64,000 bases of DNA from assembly GCF_016865365.1 (NCBI RefSeq), contig NZ_AP024469.1:2696501-2760500 (forward strand). The letters run 5' to 3'. Below, piece after piece: positions 46,920 through 56,235 of the stretch. A program made the translations under genes and the position numbers. Numbering within the stretch: the stretch's first letter is position 1; each line of letters starts with the position of its first letter. The stretch is from Geobacter sp. SVR (GTDB lineage Bacteria; Desulfobacterota; Desulfuromonadia; Geobacterales; Pseudopelobacteraceae). Below the pieces are notes generated by a model. That model was not told the DNA's origin and did not search any database. It was given only the letters and a program-made list of their open reading frames with translations.

Positions 46920-47213
46920 ATGCAGTGTCAGACAGTACTTCCAGGTGCCGAGTGTACCTTTTGGGGTAAGCAAGGGTGTATTTTCCCGGATGGATCATGC
47001 CAGGTAATCGTAGAAAACTGCGAAGGTTGCGACCGTATCGTTACCGGAACCATCGGCCAGGTCTGTAATGCCTACCCTGCACCCGCCAAAAAATGGCAGC
47101 ACGGGATTTGCAACTTTGCTTCGCACGTCAAGGTGGAAATCAAAGTTGACGATGCCAAGATCAACCCCCTCAAAGCATCCAAAAAGGCATCGGGCGGCAA
47201 AAAGAAGAAGTAA
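46920..47213 (+). CDS. PxxKW-family cysteine-rich protein
   Basis: The 97-residue protein has seven Cys in the first 62 residues, spaced C3, C12, C20, C27, C34, C37 and later C49/C63 (CQTVLPGAEC, GCIFPDGSCQ, NCEGCDRI, QVCNAYPAP and HGICNF), then the name-giving PAPAKKW and a basic Lys-rich tail. AGGAGG lies 7 nt ahead of the ATG. The family is known from deltaproteobacteria and has no assigned function. The Cys pattern suggests metal or Fe-S binding. The gene is monocistronic with its own promoter and terminator. Confidence 0.88.
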   Translation: MQCQTVLPGAECTFWGKQGCIFPDGSCQVIVENCEGCDRIVTGTIGQVCNAYPAPAKKWQHGICNFASHVKVEIKVDDAKINPLKASKKASGGKKKK

Positions 47214-47238
47214 GCCATTCGGCAGCCTGTCTTTTCTC

Positions 47239-47268
47239 GGGGGGATTTCAAGAAATCCCCCTTTTTTT
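47239..47268 (+). terminator. Terminator of the PxxKW gene
   Basis: GGGGGATTT pairs with AAATCCCCC around a 4-nt loop and is followed by seven T. Confidence 0.93.
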
Positions 47269-47285
47269 ATTGCCCGGAGACCGAC

Positions 47286-47738
47286 ATGTCCTTCAACTCC
47301 CTCACCTGTCCCACCTGCGGCACCCCTGTCAAGGCGTACCGCAACCCATTCCCAACGGTTGACATCATCATCGAGATCAACGACGGCATCGTTCTGATAG
47401 AACGCAAAAACGAACCGTATGGCTGGGCCTTGCCGGGGGGATTCGTGGATTACGGCGAAAGCCTGGAAGAGGCAGCCCGCCGGGAAGCCAGGGAAGAGAC
47501 CTCACTGGAACTGTCGGATCTGAGACTGGTCGGCTGCTACTCGGACCCTCGCCGCGACGCGAGGATGCACACTATTTCCACCGTTTTCGCGGCAGTCGGC
47601 CATGGAGTTCCTGCTGCAGCCGATGACGCAGCCCACCTTGAAATATTCCACTCTGACCACCTGCCCCGTCAGCTGTGTTTCGACCATGCCGACATCCTGA
47701 ACGATTACCTTCGCAAAAAATGTCAGCAACTACTCTGA
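47286..47738 (+). CDS. Nudix hydrolase with N-terminal zinc ribbon-like start
   Basis: The 150-residue protein has CPTCG at residues 7-11 (half of a ribbon site; a second CxxC pair is absent) and then the Nudix domain with the box GGFVDYGESLEEAARREAREETSLEL, in which the final Gly is Ser. FPTVDIIIEINDGIVLIERK opens the fold. ADP-ribose or NADH-pyrophosphatase-like relatives share this layout; the substrate is open. Confidence 0.9.
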   Translation: MSFNSLTCPTCGTPVKAYRNPFPTVDIIIEINDGIVLIERKNEPYGWALPGGFVDYGESLEEAARREAREETSLELSDLRLVGCYSDPRRDARMHTISTVFAAVGHGVPAAADDAAHLEIFHSDHLPRQLCFDHADILNDYLRKKCQQLL

Positions 47739-47807
47739 ATAATGCCCCGGTTTCGCCGCATGCAGTCCAACGCGAGACATCCCGGTCCGGAAGGTCTGAG
47801 GGCAGGC

Positions 47808-48638
47808 CTATGCCGGCATCGGTAAAAACTCCGGTTGCGGGTTTACGCCGATGAGCCCCAGCTCAAAGGAATAACGGTAAAAAAGTTTCAGCCCTTCCAC
47901 ATGGTCTGCAGTCAGATCGTACGAAATGTTATCCCGCCAGTAGGCAATCAGCCTTTCACGCCCCATCCAGGCCATTTCCGGTGACGTAGCGGCAATCACG
48001 GCACAATCCCGCTCGGCATACCGCTTGGCAATAACGAGCTGCCCGGCCAGTTCCTGCAATTCCCGGCAACGCTCGGCCGCAGCGCTCCGTGTACAGAACC
48101 AGAGCGCAAACACGAACGGCAGGCCGGTCCATTCATGCCACAGGGAACCGAGATCGTAGACCTGCAGACCGTCTGCGGTCATTGCGGCGCGCAGTGCCGT
48201 ATCACCGATCAGGAGCAGGGCCGGCGACTCGCGCAACGCCTCATCCGGTGGCAGGGAAGTGACGGCATACCGGCAGGTGAGACCAAAGCGTTTCTGTAGA
48301 AGGATCTTTAGAAGATTGACCGAGGTAGCTGATTCGGAGCTGAGCAGCACGGTCCTGCCGTCAAGTTCGCTGATCGGCAGGCGGGAAAAGAGCAGCACGC
48401 TGGCGACGGCGCCCGTACTGCTGATGGAAACATCGGGAAGAATGAGGTAACGATCGGGGTGAACGGCATACTCTATCGACGATGAAGGGCAGACATCGAT
48501 CTCGCCCGCCGCAAGCATGGCGTTCAAATGGGCCGGAACCCCGCCGGTGAAGCGATAGCCGTCGCAGGGAAAGTGCTCGCTGAGGGCATGGAACAGCGGA
48601 GTGACGTTGGCGTAACTTATGCGGCCGATGCGAATCAT
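47808..48638 (-). CDS. mqnA: Chorismate dehydratase MqnA
   Basis: The 276-residue periplasmic-binding-like fold protein starts IRIGRISYANVTPLFHAL and has DVCPSSSIEYAVHPDRY and TALRAAM, all found in MqnA. It converts chorismate to 3-enolpyruvylbenzoate, the first step of the futalosine route to menaquinone. The ATG overlaps the stop of the TolC-type gene by 1 base. With aroC, aroB and aroQ nearby, the window covers supply of chorismate as well as its first use. Confidence 0.9.
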   Translation of the reverse strand: MIRIGRISYANVTPLFHALSEHFPCDGYRFTGGVPAHLNAMLAAGEIDVCPSSSIEYAVHPDRYLILPDVSISSTGAVASVLLFSRLPISELDGRTVLLSSESATSVNLLKILLQKRFGLTCRYAVTSLPPDEALRESPALLLIGDTALRAAMTADGLQVYDLGSLWHEWTGLPFVFALWFCTRSAAAERCRELQELAGQLVIAKRYAERDCAVIAATSPEMAWMGRERLIAYWRDNISYDLTADHVEGLKLFYRYSFELGLIGVNPQPEFLPMPA

Positions 48639-50185
48639 CAGTGGATATTGGAGTAGAGCTTGTCCGCGTCTCCCTCGACGACACGGACATTTTCGCGCTG
48701 CAGGATCTCGCCGGTCACCAGCAGATACTGGGTGATGGCATTGTCGTAGTTGACCTGTGCGATGATCTGGTTGCTCTTGGCGGCCGCCAGATCGTTTTCC
48801 ACATCCAGCACATCCTTGGTGGTAGCCAGACCCACTTCGTTCTTGCGGATGAAGGCCTTGAGGCGTTCTTCAGCATAGGCCCGTTCGCGGTCGGTCACGT
48901 CGATCTGGGTGAAGCCGCTGTTGACGGCCCGAATGGCGGCTTTGACGTCTTTGGCGGTATTTTCCTCCAGGCTTCTGATCTGCAGGGCGGTCTGCTCGGT
49001 CTTGAGCCGGCTTTTCCGGTAATCGTTCTCAGCGGCGCGGTTGCCGAGCGGATAGGAGAAATTGAAGCCGACGCTCCAGACCGGGAAATCGAAGCTGGTC
49101 ATTCTGTCCAGGGTCCGGGGATAGGTATGGTCGAGCCCTGCCATGGACCCCGACAGTACCAGGGAAAGGTCCGGCTTGATCCGGTCGTTCAGGACGCGGG
49201 TCTGCAGTTCGTTGATGTCCTGGTTTCGTCTCTGTTCCTTGATGTCGGGACGCGACATGGCCAGCTTGATGGATTCCTGCTCGTTCAGCCGGACCGGTTC
49301 CCGGGAAGGAATGTCGCTCGTGACGATGTCGCCGCTACCCTCGATCTGCAGAAGCACGCGCAGGACGTCGATCTGATCTTCGACCGCCCGTTCTGCATCG
49401 ATTACATCCTTTTCACGGGAGGTGGCCCCGAATTCGGCGTTCAGGATTTCCATTGCCGGCAGAACCCCCACCGCAACCCTGGCCTTGGTGTCGCTCAGGA
49501 TCTTGCGGGCCAGCACGAGCGAAACCCTCTTGACCTCCAGTTGCTTGCGCAGGCTGTAGAGCTTGAAGTATTCGATCCTGACCTGGGCGACGAGACTCAT
49601 CAACCTGAATTTGAAATGTTCCAGGGAGGCGAACTTGGAAAGGCGCGAGATGTTGATGTTGACCTCGGTAGCCTCTCTTCCGAAATTCTTGAGGAGCGGC
49701 TGACTGAACGTAAGCCCGAGCTGCGACTGCCAGAAATCCCGCAGCGGGGAGAGTGTGTTGGTATTGGTGAAACTGTTGTCAAAAGCGAGCGTTGCGGTGC
49801 CGCCGGTCCACAGCAGCTGGCTGAGTGAAGCGTCGAACAGGAAGGTGCGGTCGAGGTTGGTGTCAGTCCCCAGGTTCGTGAGAAGCGGGGCCTTGGAATC
49901 GGTATAAATGGTCTGCAGGTTGAACAGCGGATCATAGATGGCACGGTTGCGGTTGACGTCGGCTTCGAATTGAGCCGGCGTGTAGAGCTCGGCGCGAATA
50001 TCCAGATTCTTTTCGGCACCCCGCCGAATGGCTTCGTTCAGCGACAGTGTGAGGGGCGGCTCTGCTGGTGGAATTGATGCTGGTGGAACTGCTGCTGGTA
50101 GAGCTGTTGCCGCGGACTGATCTGCTGCATGTGCGCCACCTGCCAGGTAGAGGAAGGTCGCAAAACAGGTAAGGATTTTTCTCAC
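48638..50185 (-). CDS. TolC-family outer membrane protein
   Basis: The 515-residue protein has a signal peptide (MRKILTCFATFLYLAGGAHA), a Pro/Ala-rich spacer (25-45), and the double OEP repeat of TolC-type channels. Each half has long coiled helices (for example FKLRMLSLVAQVRIEYFKLYS-like and KDVKAAIRAVNSGF). It is probably the outer-membrane exit duct of an RND or ABC pump. It is coupled to mqnA only by position. The inner pump is not adjacent. Confidence 0.88.
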   Translation of the reverse strand: MRKILTCFATFLYLAGGAHAADQSAATALPAAVPPASIPPAEPPLTLSLNEAIRRGAEKNLDIRAELYTPAQFEADVNRNRAIYDPLFNLQTIYTDSKAPLLTNLGTDTNLDRTFLFDASLSQLLWTGGTATLAFDNSFTNTNTLSPLRDFWQSQLGLTFSQPLLKNFGREATEVNINISRLSKFASLEHFKFRLMSLVAQVRIEYFKLYSLRKQLEVKRVSLVLARKILSDTKARVAVGVLPAMEILNAEFGATSREKDVIDAERAVEDQIDVLRVLLQIEGSGDIVTSDIPSREPVRLNEQESIKLAMSRPDIKEQRRNQDINELQTRVLNDRIKPDLSLVLSGSMAGLDHTYPRTLDRMTSFDFPVWSVGFNFSYPLGNRAAENDYRKSRLKTEQTALQIRSLEENTAKDVKAAIRAVNSGFTQIDVTDRERAYAEERLKAFIRKNEVGLATTKDVLDVENDLAAAKSNQIIAQVNYDNAITQYLLVTGEILQRENVRVVEGDADKLYSNIH

Positions 50186-50202
50186 TCACTGTTCCTTTCA
50201 TG

Positions 50203-50239
50203 AAAACGGGACGGGATACTACCGCTATCCCGTCCCGTT
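50203..50239 (-). terminator. Terminator behind gcvH
   Basis: A perfect 14-bp stem (AACGGGACGGGATA with TATCCCGTCCCGTT) around a 7-nt loop, followed on the minus strand by TTCAT. It separates gcvH from the TolC-type gene. Confidence 0.85.
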
Positions 50240-50262
50240 GTAACACATTTCCAGCCGGATTT

Positions 50263-50649
50263 CTAATATCCGTTTTCGACGTAATCGGCATAATCTTCGG
50301 CCGACATCAACCCTTTCAGTTCATCGGCGTCATCCAGCGACACCTCTGCAAGCCATCCGCTGTCATAGGGATCGTCGTTGATCAAGCCGGGATTGTCCTG
50401 AACCTCATGATTCACGGAGCGCACCGTACCGCTGAAGGGGGCGTAAATCTCGGCCACTGTTTTGCGAGCTTCCAGGGAGCCGAGTGAATCATCCTGTTCC
50501 ACCTCGTCCCCTTCGTCGGGAAGCTCGGCACCCGAAATCACTCCCAGTTCCTCCTGGGCATAATCGGTAATCCCGATCACCGCCGATCCGTGTTCAACCC
50601 GTACCCAGACATGTTCTTTCGAATATTTCAGTTCTTCGGGAAAGTCCAT
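50263..50649 (-). CDS. gcvH: Glycine cleavage system H protein (lipoyl carrier)
   Basis: The 128-residue lipoyl-domain protein starts MDFPEELKYSKEHVWVRVE, and the lipoylated Lys lies in SLEARKTVAEIYAPFSGTV, where most GcvH have ESVKA. GcvT and GcvP are not adjacent; instead the gene is 5 bp behind accC. It may serve the glycine system from a distance or act as a lipoyl relay for octanoyl transfer. Length and fold are otherwise normal. Confidence 0.92.
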   Translation of the reverse strand: MDFPEELKYSKEHVWVRVEHGSAVIGITDYAQEELGVISGAELPDEGDEVEQDDSLGSLEARKTVAEIYAPFSGTVRSVNHEVQDNPGLINDDPYDSGWLAEVSLDDADELKGLMSAEDYADYVENGY

Positions 50650-50654
50650 TGCCG

Positions 50655-51995
50655 CTACTCCAGTACGATTCTTTCCAGGAAGGAGGTATCGATGTTGCCC
50701 TCAATGAAATCCTTGTTGGTCATGATCCTCTTGTGGAAGAAGATCGTGGTCTTGATGCCTTCGATGATGTATTCGTCCAGGGCCCTGGCCATGCGCTTGA
50801 TGGCATCCTCGCGCGTTTCGGCGTGGACGATCAGCTTGGCGATCATCGAGTCGTAGTGCGGTACGACACTATACTGATCATAGACGAAGGAGTCAACGCG
50901 AACCCCCAGTCCCCCCGGCGGATGATAGGCGGTGATTTTGCCGGGACAGGGGGTGAATTTGAGAGGATCTTCGGCATTGATGCGGCACTCGATGGCATGA
51001 CCGTTGATCTTGATGTCATCCTGGGTATAGCGCAGTGGCAATCCTGCAGCGGAACGGATCTGCTCGCGGACGATATCGACGCCGGTGACCATTTCGGTAA
51101 CCGGATGCTCGACCTGTACGCGGGTATTCATCTCCATGAAGTAGAAATTGTTCTGCTTGTCCACCAGAAACTCGACCGTGCCGACACTGTTGTATCCCAC
51201 CGCAGCGGCTGCCTTGACAGCGGCGTCCCCCATGGCTGCACGCAGCTCGGGGGTGGTGATGGTAGAGGGTGCCTCTTCCAGCAGTTTCTGGTGCCGGCGC
51301 TGAATCGAGCAGTCGCGCTCGCCAAGATGAATGACATTGCCGTGTTTGTCGGCCAGGATCTGGATCTCGACATGACGGGGTTGTTCGCAGTACTTTTCGA
51401 TGTACACGTCAGGGTTGCCGAACCCAGCCTGGGCCTCGGCACGGGCCGTGGCAAAAGCGTTGGGGAGGGTAGCCTGGGAATGCACGATCTTCATGCCGCG
51501 CCCGCCGCCGCCGGCTGTTGCCTTGATGATCACCGGAAAGCCGATCTCCTTGGCGATCCTGACGGCGTCCTCAACGGTGTCGACCCCCTCCTTGGTGCCG
51601 GGCAGGATCGGAACCCCCTGTTCGATCACGGCCTGACGGGCGCTGATCTTATCCCCCATGATCCGCATGCTTTCAGGGCTGGGGCCAATGAAGGTAATGC
51701 CGCACTTCTCGCAGATTTCGGCAAACTTGGCATTTTCGGACAAAAAGCCGTAACCGGGATGGATGGCCTGGCAGTCGGTCAGTTCCGCAGCGCTGATGAT
51801 GGCGTTGATATTGAGATAGCTCTGGGCGCTGGGTGCCGGACCGATGCAGACGCTTTCATCGGCCAGTTTCACGTGCAGGGAGTTGCTGTCCGCCTGGGAG
51901 TAAACAGCCACCGTCTTGATGCCCATTTCCTTGCAGGCGCGGATGATTCGTATGGCAATCTCGCCGCGGTTGGCGATCAATATTTTATGGAACAT
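50655..51995 (-). CDS. accC: Acetyl-CoA carboxylase, biotin carboxylase subunit
   Basis: The 446-residue ATP-grasp enzyme has [22 protein letters not shown], the Gly-rich loop [10 protein letters not shown] and [18 protein letters not shown] with the catalytic Glu and Arg. It carboxylates biotin on AccB. accB lies upstream across a 158-bp gap that holds a palindromic element; gcvH follows immediately. Confidence 0.96.
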   Translation of the reverse strand: MFHKILIANRGEIAIRIIRACKEMGIKTVAVYSQADSNSLHVKLADESVCIGPAPSAQSYLNINAIISAAELTDCQAIHPGYGFLSENAKFAEICEKCGITFIGPSPESMRIMGDKISARQAVIEQGVPILPGTKEGVDTVEDAVRIAKEIGFPVIIKATAGGGGRGMKIVHSQATLPNAFATARAEAQAGFGNPDVYIEKYCEQPRHVEIQILADKHGNVIHLGERDCSIQRRHQKLLEEAPSTITTPELRAAMGDAAVKAAAAVGYNSVGTVEFLVDKQNNFYFMEMNTRVQVEHPVTEMVTGVDIVREQIRSAAGLPLRYTQDDIKINGHAIECRINAEDPLKFTPCPGKITAYHPPGGLGVRVDSFVYDQYSVVPHYDSMIAKLIVHAETREDAIKRMARALDEYIIEGIKTTIFFHKRIMTNKDFIEGNIDTSFLERIVLE

Positions 51996-52030
51996 GGAGA
52001 ATGACCCCTTGAGTAAGATTCTTCAATTTT

Positions 52031-52146
52031 GCCACAGAGACACAGAGAAGCGCTCTAAATATCGATTCCCAAAAAGATTAAGAAACAGCGCGATCAATTT
52101 TCCGAAATTCTCTGTGACCCCTCTGTATCTGCCGTGTCTCTATGGC
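52031..52146. repeat. Palindromic intergenic element, copy 3 (CACAGAG type)
   Basis: The left end reads GCCACAGAGACACAGAGAAG and the right end TTCTCTGTGACCCCTCTGTA then TCTCTATGGC. It lies between accB and accC. It shares ends with 3848-3933 and 16729-16839 but has a different centre. Confidence 0.78.
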
Positions 52147-52153
52147 AACAGTT

Positions 52154-52636
52154 TTACAGCTTTTCGACGACGAACAGCGGATCGCCGAACTCGACCGCCT
52201 GGGCGTTGTCCTTGCAGATCTTGACGATCTTGCAGCGGAACTCGGCTTCGATCTCGTTCATCAGCTTCATAGCCTCGACAATGCACAGCACCTGCCCGGC
52301 CTCGACAACCTGGCCGACCTCGGCGTAGGGGGCGGCGTCCGGAGCGGGGGCACGGTAGAAGGTGCCGACGATGGGGGAATTGATCGTCTCCCCTTTTTCG
52401 GCTGCGGCCGCCGGAGCAGCGGCGGGTGCGGAGGAAGCAGAAACCGCCGCCGGTGCGGCAGGAGCTGCCAGCGGCTGGGGCACGGCATATGCGGCGGGAG
52501 CCGGCATGGCGACGTACTCGGTCTTGGAACCGCGGCGGATGACGATCTTTTCGTCGGAATTGTCCATCTCGAATTCGGTGATATCCGTCTCCGTAATCAT
52601 CTTTATCAGTACTTTCAAGTCTTTAACGTCCATCAT
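52154..52636 (-). CDS. accB: Biotin carboxyl carrier protein
   Basis: The 160-residue (159 from the second ATG, 52633, better spaced from AGGAG) protein has an N-terminal helix region, an Ala/Pro-rich flexible linker (about 50-85), and a C-terminal biotinyl domain with EAMKLMNEIEAEF, the Lys being the biotin site. It carries CO2 between AccC and the carboxyltransferase. It follows the Xaa-Pro peptidase by 67 bp. Confidence 0.96.
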   Translation of the reverse strand: MMDVKDLKVLIKMITETDITEFEMDNSDEKIVIRRGSKTEYVAMPAPAAYAVPQPLAAPAAPAAVSASSAPAAAPAAAAEKGETINSPIVGTFYRAPAPDAAPYAEVGQVVEAGQVLCIVEAMKLMNEIEAEFRCKIVKICKDNAQAVEFGDPLFVVEKL

Positions 52637-52703
52637 CGTCTCCTTTGGATGCAGCCTTGCATTCTCCGGGATTTACCGGTGGTTCTGGCTGTGGAATACA
52701 CTG

Positions 52704-53774
52704 CTAAATGATCATCAACTTTTTGGAAACCTGCGTCAGCAAGCGGCACCCGTCGGCAGTGACCGCCACGGTGTCCTCGATCCTGACCCCGCCGAAACCG
52801 GGAATGTAGATGCCGGGTTCGATGGTGAAAACCATGCCCTCTTCGGCCATGGCCTCGCTGCGCGGCGAAATCACCGGCTTTTCATGAATTTCCAGCCCGA
52901 CGCCGTGTCCCAGGCCGTGGCCGAAATAGTCACCGTAACCACGCTCCTGAATGTAGCCGCGCGCCACAGCGTCCAGTTCACGGCAGGCGATCCCCGGCCT
53001 CACCGCTGCAATGGCCCGGTCATGCGCTTCCTTCACAATGTCATAGATCTCGCGGCTGCGGCTGCCTGGCTGGCCTACCGCCAGAGTCACCGTCTCATCG
53101 GAGTAGTATCCGGCCAGAGCCGCACCGTAATCCACGGTAACCAGCTCCCCCGCCTTGATCAGCTTCTCCGAAGCCCGACCATGGGGCATGGCCCCCCGCT
53201 CTCCGGAGGCCACGATAAAATCGAATGCCCGCCCTTCAGCGCCGCGCCGGCGCATTTCGAATTCCAGCTCGCGTGCGATGAAGGACTCGCTGACGCCGGG
53301 CCTGATCATGGGAATGATCGCCAACAGAGCGTCGGAAGCCAAGCCGGCAATGGCTGCCAGCTCCTCTATTTCGTTGGTATCCTTGCAGGAGCGGATCTGG
53401 TCGAGCTCAGCACCGATCGCCACCAGCTCGGAGCCCTCCTGAATTTTTCCGGAGAGATCCTTGAAAGCGCCCACAGTCACATGGGCGGCTTCGAACCCGA
53501 TCCGGCCGAGCGCCTGCTCTTTGAGCAGGGTGCCGATCGCCTCGTACTTTTCGAAAAACTGCCGGATTTCGGTGTCAGAGGTTTCCTGTGCAGCCTGGGT
53601 GGTATAACGGGAGTCGCACAGCAGCCAGGCAGCCTCACGCGTCAACAGCAGGGCACCTTCGGACCCGCTGAAGCCGCACAGATACCGGACGTTCAACAGG
53701 TTCGAAAACAGAATGGCATCGAGACCATACCGCTCGAAAAAAGGCTCCAATTTTGCGCGCCTGTTTTTTAGCAT
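52704..53774 (-). CDS. M24 metallopeptidase (Xaa-Pro aminopeptidase/PepQ-like)
   Basis: The 356-residue protein has a creatinase-like N-domain (1-125) and a pita-bread domain with the five metal ligands in VDYGAALAGYYSDETVTLAV, YFGHGLGHGVGLEIHE and GMVFTIEPGIY plus GGVRIED. It releases N-terminal residues next to proline. An M24 gene next to efp or accB is common in bacteria; efp is not seen here. It starts 60 bp downstream of the aroQ stop. Confidence 0.92.
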   Translation of the reverse strand: MLKNRRAKLEPFFERYGLDAILFSNLLNVRYLCGFSGSEGALLLTREAAWLLCDSRYTTQAAQETSDTEIRQFFEKYEAIGTLLKEQALGRIGFEAAHVTVGAFKDLSGKIQEGSELVAIGAELDQIRSCKDTNEIEELAAIAGLASDALLAIIPMIRPGVSESFIARELEFEMRRRGAEGRAFDFIVASGERGAMPHGRASEKLIKAGELVTVDYGAALAGYYSDETVTLAVGQPGSRSREIYDIVKEAHDRAIAAVRPGIACRELDAVARGYIQERGYGDYFGHGLGHGVGLEIHEKPVISPRSEAMAEEGMVFTIEPGIYIPGFGGVRIEDTVAVTADGCRLLTQVSKKLMII

Positions 53775-53834
53775 AACTGAATCCGTAAATACAAATTGTT
53801 TTTGGCTGCATCACTGCAGCCATACAACGGCCGA

Positions 53835-54272
53835 TCAGCCGTTTTTAGCAAAATTAAAAATAGCCCGCAATCCCAACAGATAGCTGTCAGGGCCGAAGCC
53901 GCAGATCTGGCCGACCGCCAGAGGCGCGGTCAGGCTGGTATGGCGGAAAGCCTCGCGGCGATGGATATTGGAAAGGTGCACCTCGACAAAAGGCACCCCC
54001 ACTGCTGCGAGCGCATCGCGGATGGCGATGCTGGTATGGGTATAGGCGGCCGGGTTGATGACGATTCCATCACAATCACCGGCGACCGCCTGAATGGCAT
54101 CGATCAGCGCCCCTTCCGAATTGGATTGGAAAAAGCGCACGCTGCACCCAAGCTCGTCAGCCAGCGTTTCTATCGCAGCGTTGATTTCTTCCAGGGTCAG
54201 GCTGCCATAGATGCCGGGTTCGCGCAGCCCCAGCAAATTGAGGTTCGGGCCGTGGATTACGAGAATATTCAT
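53835..54272 (-). CDS. aroQ: 3-dehydroquinate dehydratase, type II
   Basis: The 145-residue protein starts [22 protein letters not shown] with the catalytic Tyr, then [31 protein letters not shown] and [18 protein letters not shown] with the catalytic His. It makes 3-dehydroshikimate by anti-elimination. I use ATG 54272 rather than TTG 54278 because it comes 2 bases after the Roadblock stop. Confidence 0.96.
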   Translation of the reverse strand: MNILVIHGPNLNLLGLREPGIYGSLTLEEINAAIETLADELGCSVRFFQSNSEGALIDAIQAVAGDCDGIVINPAAYTHTSIAIRDALAAVGVPFVEVHLSNIHRREAFRHTSLTAPLAVGQICGFGPDSYLLGLRAIFNFAKNG

Positions 54273-54274
54273 GG

Positions 54275-54637
54275 TCAAGTGAGCTCCCGGGCCAGTTCGA
54301 AAGACTTGAGGTGCAAGCGATGGCGCCCCATGCCGATGTTGCCCTCACGGGACAGTATCAGCACAGCGAACAGTTCATCGTTCAGCGCGCGCATAATGGC
54401 GCGCAGACGGTCCGTAGTGACGCAGACCTCTTCCAGTTCTCCGGCATGTATCACCTCGACCGTACGCCTGATCTCCTTGAGTACGGTCGCATATTCGACG
54501 CTGATGAGCTGAAGATCGAAGGCGGCCCCATCCGCCGTGACCTCCGCCACGGCAACGCCGTCAGAGGCCATGACCATGACGGACAGCGCCCCTTCCACAC
54601 CGGCAATGACGTCGGACAGCATATCCTTCAGCGGCAT
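54275..54637 (-). CDS. Roadblock/LC7-domain protein
   Basis: The 120-residue protein is a single Roadblock/LC7 fold: [28 protein letters not shown], then [27 protein letters not shown]. MglB, the GTPase-activating partner of MglA, has this fold, but no MglA-like GTPase is in the window. It overlaps the end of the aroB-TPR gene by 10 bases and is followed 2 bases later by aroQ, so all three are co-translated. The role is unknown. Confidence 0.82.
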   Translation of the reverse strand: MPLKDMLSDVIAGVEGALSVMVMASDGVAVAEVTADGAAFDLQLISVEYATVLKEIRRTVEVIHAGELEEVCVTTDRLRAIMRALNDELFAVLILSREGNIGMGRHRLHLKSFELARELT

Positions 54638-56235
54638 GCCTTGATCCTTCCGATGGCGTCGAGCCACTCTTCCATTGTGGCGATGGCGCTCTCCGACCTG
54701 CTTGGAATGGAATCGTCCACAGGAGGCATGAGCTCTTCTCGCACGGGCAGTTCAGCCTCGGCGCCGGCTGCGCTGTCCGCGACAGCTGGTGAGCCGGTTT
54801 CCGTGGCCTCGAGATTGGCAATGCGGGCCCGGATATGCGCATTGGAAGGGTCCTCGGCCAACAGGGCGCGATAGATGCCGAGCGCTTTTCCGACATGCCC
54901 CTGCTGGACGTACAGTTCTGCCAAGGTAGCCGTAGAAAGGGGGTCCTGCTGTTCGGCCGCTGCAACCGAGCGGCGGGTCTCTTCCTCCTCGAAACTACCC
55001 TCTTCGAGGATATCGGCCTCCTCGAAATCGATGATCTCCGGATCCTCGAAAGTTTCCTCGCCTGCCCCGCTCGCGAACGCCCCGGCGGCAAACATGCCTG
55101 CGAGCCCCGTGTCCGCAATGACGTCAGCTCCCTGATCCGGCTCACACTCAGGCCGTTGTCCTGCCAGTCCGCTCAAGGCCAGCAATTGGTCGGGGGGCAG
55201 ACGTTCCATGCGGTGGGAGCCGATGCCGCGGTTGCAGATAAAGGTGATGGCTCCGCCACGGCTCTTTTTGTCGGTAACCAATGCGTCCAACAGCCTGGCC
55301 GGCGCCACCGCGGGGGGGACCAGCGCAAGACCGAAACCGGTCAGCAGCGCCTCGATCCGGGCAGCATCACCAGCCGTACAGTGCCCGTATTGCATACTGA
55401 CCCGCGAAGCCAGAGCCATGCCGATCGCCACTGCTTCGCCGTGCACCAGCTCGCCGTAGCCGGCCCCGGTTTCGATGGCATGGCCCAGGGTATGTCCGAA
55501 GTTGAGGCTGGCCCGCAGCCCGGCCTCCTTCTCGTCCACTTCGACCACCTGCGCCTTGAGCTGGCAGGACCGCAGGACAACCTGTTCGAGCGCCTGCCGC
55601 TCCAACGCCAGGATATCTGTGCTGTGCTGTTCGAGATATTCGAAGAAGGGACGATCGAAGATGACGCCGTATTTGACCACCTCTGCCAAGCCGGCCCTGA
55701 ATTCCCGTCCGGGCAGCGTCTTGAGAGTATCCACGTCGATCAGCACCAGCCGCGGCTGGTAAAAGGCGCCGATCAGATTTTTGCCGCGCGGGTGATCAAT
55801 GGCGGTCTTGCCCCCCACGCTGCTGTCAACCTGCGCCAGGAGCGTCGTCGGCACCTGGACAAAAGGGATGCCCCGCAGATAGGTGGCTGCCGCATACCCG
55901 GCCAAGTCTCCGACCACCCCGCCCCCCAGGGCAACGATGAAGGACGACCGGTCGATTCCCCCTTCGATCAGTGCGTCATAGACGCTGTTCAGGGTACTGC
56001 TGTTCTTGTATTCTTCACCATCGGGGATTTCAATCAGGGTGACCGAATTGCCGGCATCTGTGAGCGATTTAAGGACACCATCGGCATACAGGGCGGCGAC
56101 CGTCGGGTTGGTGACGACTGCGGCGCGGCCGTTCAGACCCCGCTCGGTGCAATACCTGCCAAGGTTCTTCAGAATATCGCTGTCGATCAGGATATCGTAA
56201 CTGTTGTCACCGAGGCTGACGGTCAATTGGCTCAC
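54628..56235 (-). CDS. aroB: 3-dehydroquinate synthase fused to a TPR-containing tail
   Basis: I place the start at GTG 56235 (GAGGG 8 nt ahead), giving 535 residues. Residues 1-358 are AroB: GDNSYDILIDSDIL, PDGEEYKNSSTLNSVYDALI, ALGGGVVGDLAGYAAATYLRG-type NAD site, and metal ligands Glu/His/His in LNFGHTLGHAIE and GELVHGEAVAIGM. Residues about 359-393 are an Ala/Gly linker, 394-423 are very acidic, 436-477 form one TPR unit (LAELYVQQGHVGKALGIYRA), and the end reads EEWLDAIGRI. AroB is normally about 360 residues; the tail looks like a TPR gene joined in frame. A sequencing error removing a stop is possible. Confidence 0.92.
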   Translation of the reverse strand: MSQLTVSLGDNSYDILIDSDILKNLGRYCTERGLNGRAAVVTNPTVAALYADGVLKSLTDAGNSVTLIEIPDGEEYKNSSTLNSVYDALIEGGIDRSSFIVALGGGVVGDLAGYAAATYLRGIPFVQVPTTLLAQVDSSVGGKTAIDHPRGKNLIGAFYQPRLVLIDVDTLKTLPGREFRAGLAEVVKYGVIFDRPFFEYLEQHSTDILALERQALEQVVLRSCQLKAQVVEVDEKEAGLRASLNFGHTLGHAIETGAGYGELVHGEAVAIGMALASRVSMQYGHCTAGDAARIEALLTGFGLALVPPAVAPARLLDALVTDKKSRGGAITFICNRGIGSHRMERLPPDQLLALSGLAGQRPECEPDQGADVIADTGLAGMFAAGAFASGAGEETFEDPEIIDFEEADILEEGSFEEEETRRSVAAAEQQDPLSTATLAELYVQQGHVGKALGIYRALLAEDPSNAHIRARIANLEATETGSPAVADSAAGAEAELPVREELMPPVDDSIPSRSESAIATMEEWLDAIGRIKACR

